The translations under genes were made by a program, and so were the position numbers. The notes below the pieces were generated by a model. That model did not search any database and was not told the DNA's origin. It saw only the letters and a list, made by a program, of their open reading frames with translations. From Scolanthus callimorphus (lineage: Eukaryota > Cnidaria > Anthozoa > Actiniaria > Edwardsiidae), in NCBI GenBank assembly GCA_033964015.1, contig CM066920.1:6725912-6789911 (forward strand): a stretch of 64,000 bases of DNA. Direction: 5' to 3'. How positions within the stretch are numbered: position 1 is the first letter of the stretch; each line of letters starts with the position of its first letter. Positions 27,083 to 38,702 of the stretch are shown here, piece after piece.

Positions 27083-28423
27083 GTAAGAAGAAAACCTACA
27101 AAGCCTCTAATTAGCACTAGTGCATCAGGTGGGTGAAAAACGTTCCCTGGTTGATTTTTGTGGTAGAATCAGCACCGATATTTGAAATAAAATACTAGAT
27201 GATTATGTTTTTAACAAACCTGGTCGTATTCGTTATTCAGATAGAAAATGACTAAAATTGCTCACTGTCGGGTACTTATGCCTATGTGTGTATAGTTTTA
27301 GTGTTCATTCTCACTTAACAGTATGTAGCTTCGATGGAACTTCAAGTTCCTTCACTAGTCACTTCAGTTCTGAGCTTTCCTTCGCTAAGGAGTCGAGCCA
27401 GTATAGAGCTGAGGCAATGGATCTATGCGTTTAGCAGCTTCTCTCAACACAAAGAACGGGACGACGGAGCCGGGGGGACATCAGGGGTGGATCTAGGGGT
27501 GGTGATTAGCCACCCCCTTATTCTAAACTCTGTAGTATATCCTTTGTACTAGCCACCCCCCTTCTTAAGGGTCTGCATCCGCCACTGCACATTTCGCCAA
27601 ATTTTCATACATTTTCACTAAACTCAGCCCCCCCCCCCCTCCCCCACACCCTGCCATACAATCTTACTAATGAGCCCCCCCCCCCCCCCCCCCCCCGCTT
27701 TGAAAACTGTTCCGCCGTCCCTGAAAGACAGCCATCGTATTTAACTTTATATCGTCTTTTGCAGGCTACGCGTTCAATTTCAAGGAAACTGAAATTTGAA
27801 AGCGCACTCGAAAGCATAGTGAACACAAACGTGTCGCCTTACTTTAGGGCTCCTTTAGTGTGGACGGTCGAAAACGAAGTCTTTTGAAAACGCACTTGTC
27901 ACTCGCGACACTTGAACACTGGAGTATGTTGTTCATCTGAAATAATGGTCATAACGGGATATGCGGTTTTTATTAACTATTTTCTTAACTGAGTTCTAAT
28001 ACTATCGGTGTGTGCATTGTCATGGCAACTGTCTTTCTCTCCTCGACACTCAAGGTCGCGCTTTATCGACCTAAGCACTGTTTTAAGTTATTTATTATAA
28101 AGTATACAATGAAGACGTATCATTTGAAGGGAGTTCGACAGAAGAAGTTTGGCGTAAAAAAAATATTGATAGTTTTTCTGTTTAACAATCTCAGTGCTGC
28201 TATAACGCAATTGCGTGGACAGTTGAAAACGGCACCAATACTGTGGATGCGGATTTGGGGCCTTACCAAATTTCAAAATTCATGGTTGCGATTGGCGATT
28301 CTCAGCAAAGGAATTGTAATGTCAATTTTCTTGAGTCAGAAAGTTCATAATTCTAGGACAGAAAGCCAAAGGATAGCTTACAATTATTTAAATTGATTTT
28401 ACAATTAATGTCGACCCACCGAA

Positions 28424-29967
28424 GTAGCCGAATCCAACGTTTTAGTTTTGATTGACGGCTAAAAATCGCCAATCGCCCATCGCAACAGTGAATTTGAGGT
28501 CGCGTAGCAATGCATACAGTGGTAAAACGCATCAGTGCGATAAATAAATGTTGCTCATATGCCGTGTCCCAAATAAAGAAATTACTCCCTATTTGGGAGC
28601 TATGCGTGTTGTTTGTCTACACTCGAGGTCAATATCTATTGACGAATTCAAGGGGCTATTATAAAACGTCTTTTATCTTGTGATCCGTGGGGGGAGAGGG
28701 GGGGGGGTACTCCCTCATGTCGAACGGGAATATGCTCCGCCTGAAAGGGGTAGGGTTTTGAGGCTCAAATTATATAAAGGGTAGCGATTTTGCGAATTTC
28801 ACGATATAATTAAAAGGGTTGAAAATAACTAGATTCTGCTGCAATAAAAAAACATTAGTTTGCAGTACTAGAAAAGGGTTTTCAATATTGCGCTACGTTT
28901 TTGTAGCTTTTAACGCGTATTTAACACGTGCATTTTTATAAGATTTATAAGAAAGGGTTGCACTCGACGCGACAGAACTATTGTTTGTAGGCCGCGGTGC
29001 GTCATGAAGAAACCCCTTGAAACATTTACAGGTGTCACGAGGTTTCGAAACCATAATCTCAAACATAAACGTTTCTTTTCTTTCCAGAAAAAACATGACA
29101 GAAGAACAAAACCAAGCCGTGCAATATCAAATTGTGTCCACCTCTCGTCAAAAGCAATTTGGCTTCTCTTTTGTCCGAGAAATGGACCCCCGGCCAGGAC
29201 AACACATTCTGGACGTGGGCTGTGGAACGGGGGAGCTGACCGCCTACATTGCGCAATTCACGGGGCATGATGGGAAGGTTCTAGGCGTGGATCCTGACGA
29301 GGAGAGAATAAGAGTTGCCATTGAAACGCACACTGGTTTACCAAACCTGCATTTCAAGGTTGGAAGTAGCTTTAAGTTTCCCGGAGAAGGAGAAGAAATT
29401 TATCATGCAATTTTCACTTCAACGGTCCTGCACTGGTTCCCAAACAAAGAAGAGTTCTTTCGAAAAGCCTACAGCAGTCTTAAGAGAGACGGGAGAATTT
29501 TTTTTCAATATCCAACGAAAATGGCTGATCTTTTAGCTGGTTTCCTGCAACATTTTGGGATCGAGAACATCTGGTGGCATTTTGAAGACATGAGAAATGT
29601 GGAAGATTATGCTAGAAACGCAGGATTTGCTGATATCTCTTTGAGAAGAGAAGTAATTCAATTTTCCTTCTGTGATGTTGGCGACCTCGCGACATTTTTG
29701 TACGCTTCGACCAACGGAAGTAGCGATATTAGGTCTATCAGCAAGAAACGCCTGGCTGAATACACACCTCACGAGAGGCAGGTCAAGGAGGGAAAAATTG
29801 TCGAATATATCGAGTGGGAAACATTAACTGCATGGAAGAAATAACTTAATGCCGGCTCCTTTGTATGGTATTCGTTCTTACCACTGTATTCATATTGCAA
29901 CGCGACCTCAAAATTCACTGTGACGATTTTTAGCTGTCAATCAAAACCAAAACGTTGGATTCGGAAT
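28424..29967. repeat. Inverted repeat pair bracketing methyltransferase copy 2
   Basis: The left arm 28424-28530 begins CCGAATCCAACGTTTTAGTT, passes TTGATTGACGGCTAAAAATCG and ends ATGCATACAGTGGTAA. The right arm 29878-29967 is its reverse complement, beginning TTACCACTGTATTCATATTG and ending CGTTGGATTCGG, with a few substitutions and a short gap. The arms face outward-in like terminal repeats and enclose the whole coding exon with its splice acceptor. The right arm also interrupts the 3' UTR, which resumes near 30110 with words shared with copy 3 (CAAAAAATCAGGGCTCA). Confidence 0.65.
29095..29844 (+). CDS. Class I SAM-dependent methyltransferase, copy 2 (intact)
   Basis: A single coding exon of 249 residues begins MTEEQNQAVQYQIVSTSRQK, eight bases after a TTTCCAG acceptor (29087). 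Motif I, ILDVGCGTG, lies at residues 38-46; the acidic ribose-binding loop VLGVDPDEER at about 62-71; and AIFTSTVLHW at about 105-114. The last of these is the motif IV region, typical of juvenile-hormone-acid/trans-aconitate methyltransferase-like small-molecule enzymes. The C-terminal half (EDYARNAGF, then ATFLYASTNGS and RQVKEGKIVEY) would form the substrate side. It is expected to be a soluble cytosolic enzyme: no signal peptide or membrane segment is seen. Length suits the Methyltransf_11/25 class. The substrate cannot be told from sequence. ATG 29095 is chosen because it directly follows the acceptor and is shared by copy 3. It may be spliced from leader 27000-27082. Confidence 0.85.
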   Translation: MTEEQNQAVQYQIVSTSRQKQFGFSFVREMDPRPGQHILDVGCGTGELTAYIAQFTGHDGKVLGVDPDEERIRVAIETHTGLPNLHFKVGSSFKFPGEGEEIYHAIFTSTVLHWFPNKEEFFRKAYSSLKRDGRIFFQYPTKMADLLAGFLQHFGIENIWWHFEDMRNVEDYARNAGFADISLRREVIQFSFCDVGDLATFLYASTNGSSDIRSISKKRLAEYTPHERQVKEGKIVEYIEWETLTAWKK

Positions 29968-30360
29968 TGCTTGCAATATCAAACAAAATGGTTTTAAGTT
30001 ATCCTTAGGCTTCCTTGCCTCGAATGTATAACCATAGTAAGTAGAGGGGTGTAACTTTCTGGTTCAAGAAAATTAACATTACATAGTTTTCATGTGTCGT
30101 TCTTCGCCACACGTTTTCCAAGGTGTGCACAAAAAATCAGGGCTCACCGTTCTTGAAGCCCCCTCCCCAAATTTTGCTAAAATGTTGTTTTACGGTTCCT
30201 AGAAGGTCAGTTAAGAGTTAGCTGTAGATAAATGCTTATCCAACGGATAAATCCTGAACAAATCCTATACAACAGGTCTTTAACCTTTAAAAAATATAAT
30301 TGCCACTAGCAAGCTAATCCGGCAATGGGCGGTCAGCGGCGACTGACTGGTGAGGACAAC

Positions 30361-31023
30361 TCAGTGCTATTAAGGCATGGCTATGGACGGAAAAGCGTAG
30401 GGGGTGGTCTATATTTAATGCATTTACTCATTTCTTTACGAAACTTAATTCATGTTACAGAGCACCCAGAACTTAACAAGGTTTGAGTATCGTTTCTATG
30501 ACAACCTGGAATGTGACCTTTGAACATCATTTTTAACGGAATTTTAAAAACTGCCCCTGCTGACAGGGAAAATGCATAAGAGGCAACAAATAAATTAGTG
30601 GAAAAAATAATACTTACCTTGGTGTTTGTAAATCTAATTGGAAATGGTGCACAACAAAAATGGATAAGAAGTTATCGAAGGGTATCGAATTTCACATTGT
30701 CCTAAAATAGGATTCCCAATGAAGAAGTCAACTTTTCCAATTAGATCAACAATATATACCCAGACTTAAGTCACTTGGCACTAAAACATTTTCAGGATTC
30801 AAAGCCTTTCCCTGTCCGCAGGAGCACTTTTTAAAAAACCGTTACCTTCGAGTTCAAAGGTCACATTTAAAGTTGCCATAGAAACAGCTACCAAAATTTA
30901 CTTATTTTTCAACCCCACACAGGTTGAAAAACTTTAAATAACCGAACAGTTGAAAGCACTGGAGTTAGACCACCCCCTAGGTTTTATGACAATTCGTTTG
31001 TCAGCCATGCCTTAATGGTGCTG
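30361..31023. mobile_element. Inverted-repeat element, about 660 bp
   Basis: TCAGTGCTATTAAGGCATGG CT pairs with AGCCATGCCTTAATGGTGCT GA. Inner words also pair (GGGGGTGGTCTA with TAGACCACCCCC, TGTGACCTTTGAAC with GTTCAAAGGTCACA). The arms are long but eroded, which points to an older insertion. No coding capacity. Confidence 0.6.
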
Positions 31024-31112
31024 AGAATGACAAACATATAAATAAATATAAATAAAAATCCCAGCTCCTTCGTGCACACACTTTGAAAAGATTGGGACCT
31101 ATATTAAGGTGG

Positions 31113-32370
31113 ATCGACCCAGTAATTTTGCACCCATGCCAACCAATTTTGAACCTCTCATATAAAAACAGGTTGAATTATATCGCGCAGCCAATATAAC
31201 ATACTACCAATAGACTGAAATATATGTCAGTACAAAAGTTGGGGAGAACGGAGCTAGTATCACGTGACAATCGGGCCACGCCTATTTTGACTCTCACCCC
31301 AGTTTCAGACTGTACCGACATTTTTTCGATAAATGCTCTACGGTAACTCGAGATTGGCTGATTGCCTACGTGTAACCGAAGTTTGACTAAATTCTACAAG
31401 CCCGATCTAAAGATATTTTAGGATTTATAAATCAGGGCTATAATTTATGTAAAGTCCAGTGTCATGAATTAACATGTCCGAGTTTGGTACTTCATGGTTA
31501 TAAATTGAAAGTTTTTATAGCTCATGCTTTTTGTAATTGTTCAAGGAAGGTCATGTTTTTGATTAAAATTAAATATTATTTTGCGATTTCGAAAAATATA
31601 GTATCAACATAATTGCCCCACGCATCGGCCCAACGCAGAAAAGAAACTACACGAATCCATCCAATGTTTATCGATCTTTGCGTCCACAGTTGATAACCAT
31701 AGAGGATTTCAGTTAATATGAAACTTTGGAGACAAACTTTACATTTATTAATCGGAGTCGTCCAAAACTTTGAAGTGAAAAAGCTACGATTTTTCAAATC
31801 AGTCCAAATTTCGTGAAAGTAGGCCAAAATTTCGCAGTAAGCTGATGCGTGGGGCCATTATGTTGATACTTACATTTGTATCCTTTTCGAAATCGCAAAG
31901 AAATATTTAATTCTGATAAAAAGCATGAAGTTCCTTAAACATACACAAATAGAATGAGCTATAAAAACTTTCAATTTATAACCATGAAGTACCAAACTCG
32001 GACATGTTAATTCATGACACTGGATTTTACATAAATTATAGCCCTGATTTATGAATCCTAAATATCTTTAGATCGGGCTAGTAGAATTTAGTCAAACTTC
32101 GGTTACACGTAGGCAATCAGTCAATCTCGAGGTACCGTAGAGCATTTATCGAAAAAATGTCGGTACAGTCTGAAACTGGGGTGAGAGTAAAAACAGGCGT
32201 GTCCCGATTGTCACGTGATACTAACTCCGATCTCCCCAACTTATGTACTGACATGTATTTCAGTCTATGGGTAGTATGTGTGTTATATTGGCTGCGCTAT
32301 AGAAATCAAACTGTTTTTATATGAGAGTTTCAAAATTGGTTGCCTGGGTGCAAAATTACTGGGTCAATCG
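31113..32370. mobile_element. Large foldback element with arms of about 520 bp
   Basis: From CGACCCAGTAATTTTGCACC at the left to GCAAAATTACTGGGTCAATC G at the right, the two halves are reverse complements with scattered changes. They pair through GTCACGTGATAC, CGGTACAGTCTGAAACTGGG, TTAATTCATGACACTGG and ATGCGTGGGGCCATTATG. The non-paired centre is about 31640-31835. No transposase is visible. It probably interrupts the spacer between copies 2 and 3. Confidence 0.75.
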
Positions 32371-33094
32371 TCAATGAACCAGTGATCAATAACTACTGGA
32401 CTATCAATCTTTCTTATAACATAGACAAGCTTTAATTACTCGGGCTTCCTGTAGGAAGAGCCCGAGTCATAGATTCGGCTCTGTTTTTATTTATTTTTTT
32501 TCTGCTGTTTTATTAAACTTGACCCGTTTGGGTATTCCATTACAGTTTTTGTTATGACTTTGGCTCATCTGTTTTGACAACTGCCTCTCGACTTTTACAC
32601 GTTTTATCGGCACACGTGACTAGTTACGCTTTCAGTGAAACTATTGGGGGGAGGGGGACAACAACAAAAAATTGTGACCCTCCCCCAGTCGTAGGTCAAA
32701 AGATTGTTTGTCAAACTCACGCTTACCTTCGAGCATAGTGACTACCCGTCAGGCCTATCACTGCAGGGTATTTTTTTTTTTTGGAGAGTTTATTTTTCCT
32801 CGTCAAAATACACTTGTTCTTATAAACGGCGCGAGGGTCGTGTCTTCGTTGCGCGAGTTCTCAAAGAGCAAATTTTTATTATGCATTGAAGTTAAGTAGA
32901 AAAATCCATTTTCGTCGGGAAAAAGAAGCAAAGAATGTTTTCTAATGTACTAATGACAGCTACAATCGAATAAGCATCTTTAAGATTTCCCAAGATTTAA
33001 CGTTTCGATTCTATATAAAGATAAATATAGACAGAAGCCCGAGTTCACGCAGTTATGCGTCTAGTTTATGAATAATAAACGTCAAACAATACTG

Positions 33095-33394
33095 AGGCTG
33101 CGTTGCTGACACTTGCTGCCCTGGCACTAGAGCTTTGGCACGGGCACTGAATGGTACTGTGTGCAAACCTGCACACTTTGGTGCCCGGACACGCCTAACT
33201 AGGACTAATGTGCATGAACGCACCAGTTGTTCGAGTGCCGGAAAGCCAAATCGGGCACCGCACTTGTGCCAGAGTACAAGGTCCAGACCTTTACTCGGGT
33301 TCTATAAAAATGGGCTCGAAAAACTGGTTTGTTCACATCATCAGCCATAATATACTCGGGCACCGTGCCCGGGCATCAAGTGTGAACGCAGCCT
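33095..33394. mobile_element. MITE upstream of leader 3
   Basis: AGGCTGCGTTGCTGACACTT G pairs with CAAGTGTGAACGCAGCCT. The interior has GC-rich words such as GGTGCCCGGACACG and GTGCCCGGGCA. No clean target duplication was found. Confidence 0.55.
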
Positions 33395-33410
33395 GAGACT
33401 CCTGAGTTGA

Positions 33411-33543
33411 GCGGTTTATCCTGACCCTGAACGACCGTGTACGTACACGTCATAGATAACTCTGATTAATCAATGAAGGCGGTGAATAAACAACCAGGAA
33501 AATCAACAGCCACTTACTTCTGTTCTAGCTGCATAGTACTGAG
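33411..33543 (+). other. Duplicated leader segment 3, possible 5' UTR exon of methyltransferase copy 3
   Basis: GCGGTTTATCCTGA at the start and TTACTTCTGTTCTAGCTGCA, TAGTACTGAG then GTAAGAC at the end match leaders 1 and 2. It is longer by insertions in the middle. The intron that follows is filled by three separate transposable elements before the coding exon at 37371. Confidence 0.45.
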
Positions 33544-33686
33544 GTAAGACAAAAAGCTGCAAGCCATTAGCACACTAGTCTGCTAGTGCTGCAGGTGGGC
33601 GAAAGAATGGATCTTTTTGTGTAGAATCAGCACCAAATACAATATTTCGGCAAAAATACTAGAGATCATGTGATGGCCAACAGGTA

Positions 33687-33981
33687 ACAGTCAAAAGACA
33701 TGAAGCGTGCCCCTGTAGAGTCGAATATTCAATTCATTATTCCATTATTGATTTCATTATTCAATCCAAAAATGCATTTTTTAATTCAATATTAAAAATG
33801 TGGTCAAATTTTGATTTCTGAATAAGCAATTGTTCACCCAGAGGCAGAGTAGTTATTTAGATTACAAAATTTTCAATATTGAATTGAAAATTGCATTTTT
33901 GGATTGAATAATGAAATCAATAATGGAATAATGAATTGAATCTTCAACACTAGGGGGGCACGCTTCATGTCTTTTGACTGT
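33687..33981. mobile_element. Hairpin MITE in intron of methyltransferase copy 3
   Basis: ACAGTCAAAAGACATGAAGC GTGCCCC pairs with GGGGGCACGCTTCATGTCTT TTGACTGT. Inner arms rich in ATTATTCAATCCAAAAATGC also pair, so almost the whole element folds. Confidence 0.7.
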
Positions 33982-34077
33982 ATTAGACACGCATTCTGGA
34001 TGTGGTTGCACTTGGAATCCGCTAAGGCAGTCAAATTCGTTATTCAGATACAAAATGACTAAAATTGGTTACTATCG

Positions 34078-35386
34078 GGTCCGTGTAACGTTTCATAAAA
34101 TGGAAATTCAATTTCATATCGGCAATTTGAATTTTGAAATTTGACCTTTGAAAATTCGAAACATTTAGTTTCAATTCGATTTTGACAAATCGAAATTTTT
34201 AATTCAAACTTTGAAATTTCATAAATTCGATTTTCAACTTAGTTTTTCGAAATGAAATTAAACGAATTAAACGAAAATTAGAACATTGAAAGCTCAGATT
34301 TGAATTGTTGAAATACAAAGTAAAATTTAAAAGTTGCCGTAACAGTTTTACACTTCTGACTCTCGAGGGGTAGGAGTTAGTTGTGAGGGAACTCTGTGAG
34401 GGTAGGAGGGTGAAAATGCTGGACGTGACAAAAAGTCATGAAACGCACTTGGTAGCCGTCGGTGTTGATGGCGAACGCGGAAGGCGCGCGGGAAAGAAAG
34501 AACTGTCTAAAATGCCTCCGTACAGATAGGACAGTCGAGGCCAAGAAAACTTTGGCTCTTTTTCAGTGCTTCTTGCAATGTTTGGAACCAACACGCCCTC
34601 CTCTGGCGAGCTCCTATTTGAATGCGACAAACAGGCCACAGCAAATAGTAAGCAGGAAAGATTCGTACTCACCAGCATTAATTATTATTGCACGCTGCGC
34701 AGATCTACTAATATGGGAAGGTTCATGCATGAATTGCTTCCCTGTTAGCAGAGGCCGCTTCTTGAAGTGGCCTCTGCACTGATGCCACAACCTTGTCCAG
34801 GATCATGGACGTACTTAAGTATCGGAGCAGCGTTTAAGAGCCCTAAATGAAGTAAAGCAGCCATCTAAAGGCCACATGCGCGACAGAGAAATGACATTTG
34901 TGTGCAGAGGCTAGTTTGCGCCGTTGAAAAACACAAGAAAACTTCAAGAAAATGCAGGTAGATAAAAAGTAGCCTCTGCTCGCAGGGAAATGAATTGCAT
35001 GATCTTGCGTCAGGCGTCCAACACCATTTGGCCCTCTCCTGCCCCCACAAAGTTCGCTGACCACGTACGCGTGCCCCCCGAGAGTAAGAGGTCTTAAAAT
35101 TGCTACGGCAACTTGTAATTTTTGCTTTGTGTTTTAACAATTGAAATCTGAGTTTTCAAAAAGAAAAAATACAAATTCAGAAAATTATGAGCAAATTTCA
35201 AAATTGAAATTTACAGTCAGAATTCGAATGTCAATTTTTGATTTCGAAAAAATAAGTTGAATTTCAAATTTCGATTTGTCAAAATCGAATTGAAACTAAA
35301 TGTTTCGAATTTTCAACGGTCAAATTTCAAAATTCAAATTGCCGATATGAAATTGAATTTCCATTTTATGAAACGTTACACGGACC
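34078..35386. mobile_element. 1.3-kb inverted-repeat transposon with 6-bp target duplication
   Basis: Ends GGTCCGTGTAACGTTTCATA and TATGAAACGTTACACGGACC begin long arms of about 170-200 bases made of TTCGAAATTTTCAAATT-like words. CTATCG flanks both sides (34072-34077, 35387-35392). The same site is empty in the intron of copy 2 (TCACTGTCGGGTACTTATG near 27262), showing that insertion followed duplication. The GC-richer interior (34330-35150) has no long frame. The superfamily is not certain. Confidence 0.7.
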
Positions 35387-35496
35387 CTATCGAGTCTTGA
35401 AAACTTTACAAATGAAATATGCTTGTAATTTCGTACATGTATTATATATTGAAAAGTAGAACACAGTATTTCAATTAATTATGAATGAATATGAAT

Positions 35497-36167
35497 CAGG
35501 GGCAAATTAGATGGGGCGTGATACTAAATATGGTAACGTGTCACATCGAATTGGTTTATCAATCTATTTTTAGAAAGTGCATCCCGCGAGATCCCGCAAA
35601 AATCAGCCATAAGCTTACTTAATAAAATCACGAGCAAATCATCTTATGTTTCTTTTATATGACTACAGCCTTGCCGTAAGCCTTTCTGTGACAGCCTTTT
35701 CTTATTACTGCAAAAGACTGATCAGTTTTGCATGGAAGTCCAGGGTTTTTAGTTTCACTCTGCACCTGCTTGGCTGAGCATTCTTGTGAGTTTTTCTTCT
35801 CCGCAGTGTCCCGCTTCTTCGTCCTCGTTTGCTTTCGGAGTGTGTTTGTTGTTCAAGTGAAAAGCCGCTCTTTTTTTACCCTAGAAAATGTCATTTTCTT
35901 TTATCTCTTTGAGGGATACATTATCATTGTTGTATGTGTTTCCATTTACAGATGTCAGAAGTCAATACTATAGTAAACAAAATACAAAAAGTTGTAGATC
36001 ACACCGCCGCCATCTTTGGGTGTTTTCAGGCGGATGTCGGAGAAAACAGGTCCCGTTCCCCGCGGAATTTGAATCCCGCGGGATCTAATCTAAAAATAGA
36101 TTGATAAACCAATTCGATGTGACACATTACAGTATCGAAGAGTCACGCCCCATCTAATTTGCCCCTG
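35497..36167. mobile_element. 671-bp inverted-repeat transposon with 6-bp target duplication
   Basis: CAGGGGCAAATTAGATGGGG CGTGA pairs with TCACGCCCCATCTAATTTGC CCCTG; the arms run about 120 bases and meet inner GATCCCGC/GCGGGATC words. ATGAAT flanks both ends (35491-35496, 36168-36173). It lies just 3' of the 1.3-kb element and has no credible gene. Confidence 0.7.
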
Positions 36168-36782
36168 ATGAATGAATTAATTATTAGAGCGAATTTCATA
36201 TGCCTGTAGTGAAACCAATCGCAAAGTGATTACACCAATTCTCAATAAAACCTATAGGATTGATTACAAAGTAATTGCGAATACACCTCACGACGTACAG
36301 TCATGTGAAATCCGCTTTAATAAGATCAATAATTATTTGTTAAAAACTGATTTCCTCGTTTGAACCAGTCTCGTACCCAGACGTCATGTAGAAGTGTTAA
36401 ATATATAGATTTAGCCACTGGCTAAAAGCGGAGCTCCCGGTTCTTTTTCTCCTATGATGACGCCATCGATGACGTCATACCACGTGACCAGGCAATTGCA
36501 CCCCCCTTGCCACTAACACAAATTCTCCCCCCCACCCAAATTTGGTTGTCTGAGCTTCATCCCTTGAGATATGAGTAATAAATGTAGATGAGTCTTGGTT
36601 TACCTGTGGTGGAGCGCGCACGCCGCACGCACGGACGCGCCAGCGATACTATAATGGGAATATCGATGAACCATGGAAAATGAAATCGTTCTTGAGCTAA
36701 TGTATTCTTCCTGCGATACCTATGGTGCTCCGCTCTGCGGCCTTCGGCCGCTAAGGAGCTCCGCTATAAAATGCATTGTAGA

Positions 36783-37115
36783 CCCCGGGGGGACTCCCCT
36801 ATTTTTGGGGCGGGGGTGCTCGTCGGGAACTTTCGATTTTACCCCTAAAAGGTACCTAAAATGGCGTCGTTTAGTTGATTTTGACCCCTAAAGGTACCAA
36901 CAAAATGTATTTTCCCTCGTAATTTTCTCTCGTATTTTTTTACGAAGGAAAATACGTCTGAAAATCAAGCTACCAGCAAGTGTGATTTGCTTGATTTTCT
37001 AGAAAGATACCTATCTGGAAATATTGCAAGTTTTCGAATTTTAACCCTAAAAGGTACCAGAGGCCTGATTTTAAACCCTAAAAGGTACGACGAGCACCCC
37101 CCCCCCCCCCCCAGC
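36783..37115. repeat. Dispersed GGGGTG...CCCCTAAAAG repeat, copy 2
   Basis: CGGGGGTGCTCGTCGGGAAC TTTCGATTTTACCCCTAAAA matches the copy at 4930. Here the second end TAAAAGGTACGACGAGCACC is the reverse complement of the first, so this copy is a complete inverted-repeat unit ending in a poly-C run. Confidence 0.6.
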
Positions 37116-37378
37116 GTTTAGAGCTTCTTTAAAGAAAATTATCGATTTTTTCCTGTTTAGCACTCTCTCTCCGTCCAGCTTTGCCATTGTAATAAAAGTC
37201 AACCTTTGCAATTGACTTAAGGTTAGATTGGCCCCTCCATCTCTTTATTGAAACATTGAAAATCCTGGCTACGCCACTGAAAAATCGTTCTAAATGGCTA
37301 ATTTGAGAGTGAGGTTGTTGAGGAGCAGACTATATGGACGTCATCTTGACAGGTATCTTATCCGTTTCAGAAAAAAAT

Positions 37379-38128
37379 ATGACAGAAGGACAAAACCAAG
37401 CCTTGTTATATCAAATTATGTCCGCCCCCCGTCAAAAACAATATGGTCTCTCTCTTGTCCGAGAAATGGACCCCCGGCCAGGACAACACATTCTGGACAT
37501 AGGCTGTGGAACGGGGGAGCTGACGGCCTACATTGCGCAATTCACGGGGCATGATGGGAAGGTTCTAGGCGTGGATCCTGACGAGGAGAGAATAAACGTT
37601 GCCATGGAAATGCACACAGGTGTACCAAACTTGCATTTCAAGGTTGGAAGTAGCTTTGCGTTTCCCGGTGAAGGAGAAGAAATATATCATGCAATTTTCA
37701 CTTCAACCGTTCTGCACTGGATCTCAAACAAAGAAGAGTTCTTTCGAAAAGCTTACAGCGGTCTTCAGAGAGACGGGAGAATTATTTTTCAATATCCAAC
37801 AAAATTGGCTGATCTTGTAGCTGATTTGCTGCACAATTTTGGGATCGAGAACACCTGGTGGTATTTTGAAGACATGGGAAATGTGAAAGATTATGCTAGA
37901 AATGCAGGCTTTGTTGATATCTCTTTAAGAAGAGAAGTAATTCAATGGTCCTTCTGTGATGTGGACGAGTACGCGACATTTTTGTACGCTTCGACCAACG
38001 GAAGTTGTGATCTCAAGTCTATCAGCAAGGAACGCCTGGCTGAATACACACCTCACGAGAGACAGGTCAAGGAGGGAAAAATTGTCGAATACCTCGACTG
38101 GGTAATACTAACTGCCTGGAAGACATAA
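37379..38128 (+). CDS. Class I SAM-dependent methyltransferase, copy 3 (intact)
   Basis: A 249-residue single-exon reading frame, same length as copy 2, opening MTEGQNQALLYQIMSAPRQK eight bases after a GTTTCAG acceptor (37370). It keeps motif I (ILDIGCGTGE), the VLGVDPDEER loop and AIFTSTVLHW. Differences from copy 2 cluster in the C-terminal half (KLADLVADLLHNFGIENTWW, FCDVDEYATFLYASTNGSCD), where substrate contacts are expected, while the cofactor half is nearly unchanged. This hints at altered specificity but could be drift. Its proposed leader is at 33411-33543, nearly 4 kb upstream, because of inserted transposons. A poly(A) signal sits at 38359. The gene has no internal stop or frameshift and is the best candidate for an active copy along with copy 2. 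Confidence 0.85.
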   Translation: MTEGQNQALLYQIMSAPRQKQYGLSLVREMDPRPGQHILDIGCGTGELTAYIAQFTGHDGKVLGVDPDEERINVAMEMHTGVPNLHFKVGSSFAFPGEGEEIYHAIFTSTVLHWISNKEEFFRKAYSGLQRDGRIIFQYPTKLADLVADLLHNFGIENTWWYFEDMGNVKDYARNAGFVDISLRREVIQWSFCDVDEYATFLYASTNGSCDLKSISKERLAEYTPHERQVKEGKIVEYLDWVILTAWKT

Positions 38129-38358
38129 TTTAAAACTGGCTCCTTTGTATTGTGTTCGTCCTTGTGTCGTTCTTCGCCGCTGCACGTTTTTTTTCAAAGT
38201 TGCACAAAAAATCAGGGCTCAGCGTTGTTGAAGCCCCCTCCCCAATTTTTGCTGTTTGCTAAAATGGTGTTTTACGCCGGAATAGACAATGATGAGATAA
38301 TCCATTGTAAATTTTGCTGTTAGTGTTAAAATGCCGTTGTACGAATGCACGATGGTGG

Positions 38359-38364
38359 AATAAA
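38359..38364 (+). terminator. Poly(A) signal of methyltransferase copy 3
   Basis: AATAAA in GATGGTGGAATAAAATTATT, 230 bases after the stop codon, in the 3' UTR context shared by the cluster. Confidence 0.55.
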
Positions 38365-38702
38365 ATTATTGTAATCCTCTCCCTGAGGCGTCGTTTGATC
38401 TTTTCTTTCCAGCTGAGTATCTCAAGTTTGGCTTGTTTTATTTTTCCCGCTGCCAGTCAGACCAAATGAACCAATCAGGGTTGTCATTTTCATTTTCTTC
38501 GTCAGAAATTTCATTTGATTGCAATTCACGGGGCATGATGGGAATGTTCTAGGCGTGGATCCTGACGAGGAGAGAATAAGAGTTGCCATGGAAACGCACA
38601 CAGGTGTACCAAACGTAGCTCTAATTTTCCCGGGGATGGAGAAGAAACTTATCATGCAATTTTCGCTTCAAACGTTCTAAACTCGATCCCAAACAAAGAA
38701 GT

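Noticed and set aside
31576..31827. 83-codon minus-strand open frame
   Set aside because: Lies at the centre of the large foldback element and does not resemble a protein.
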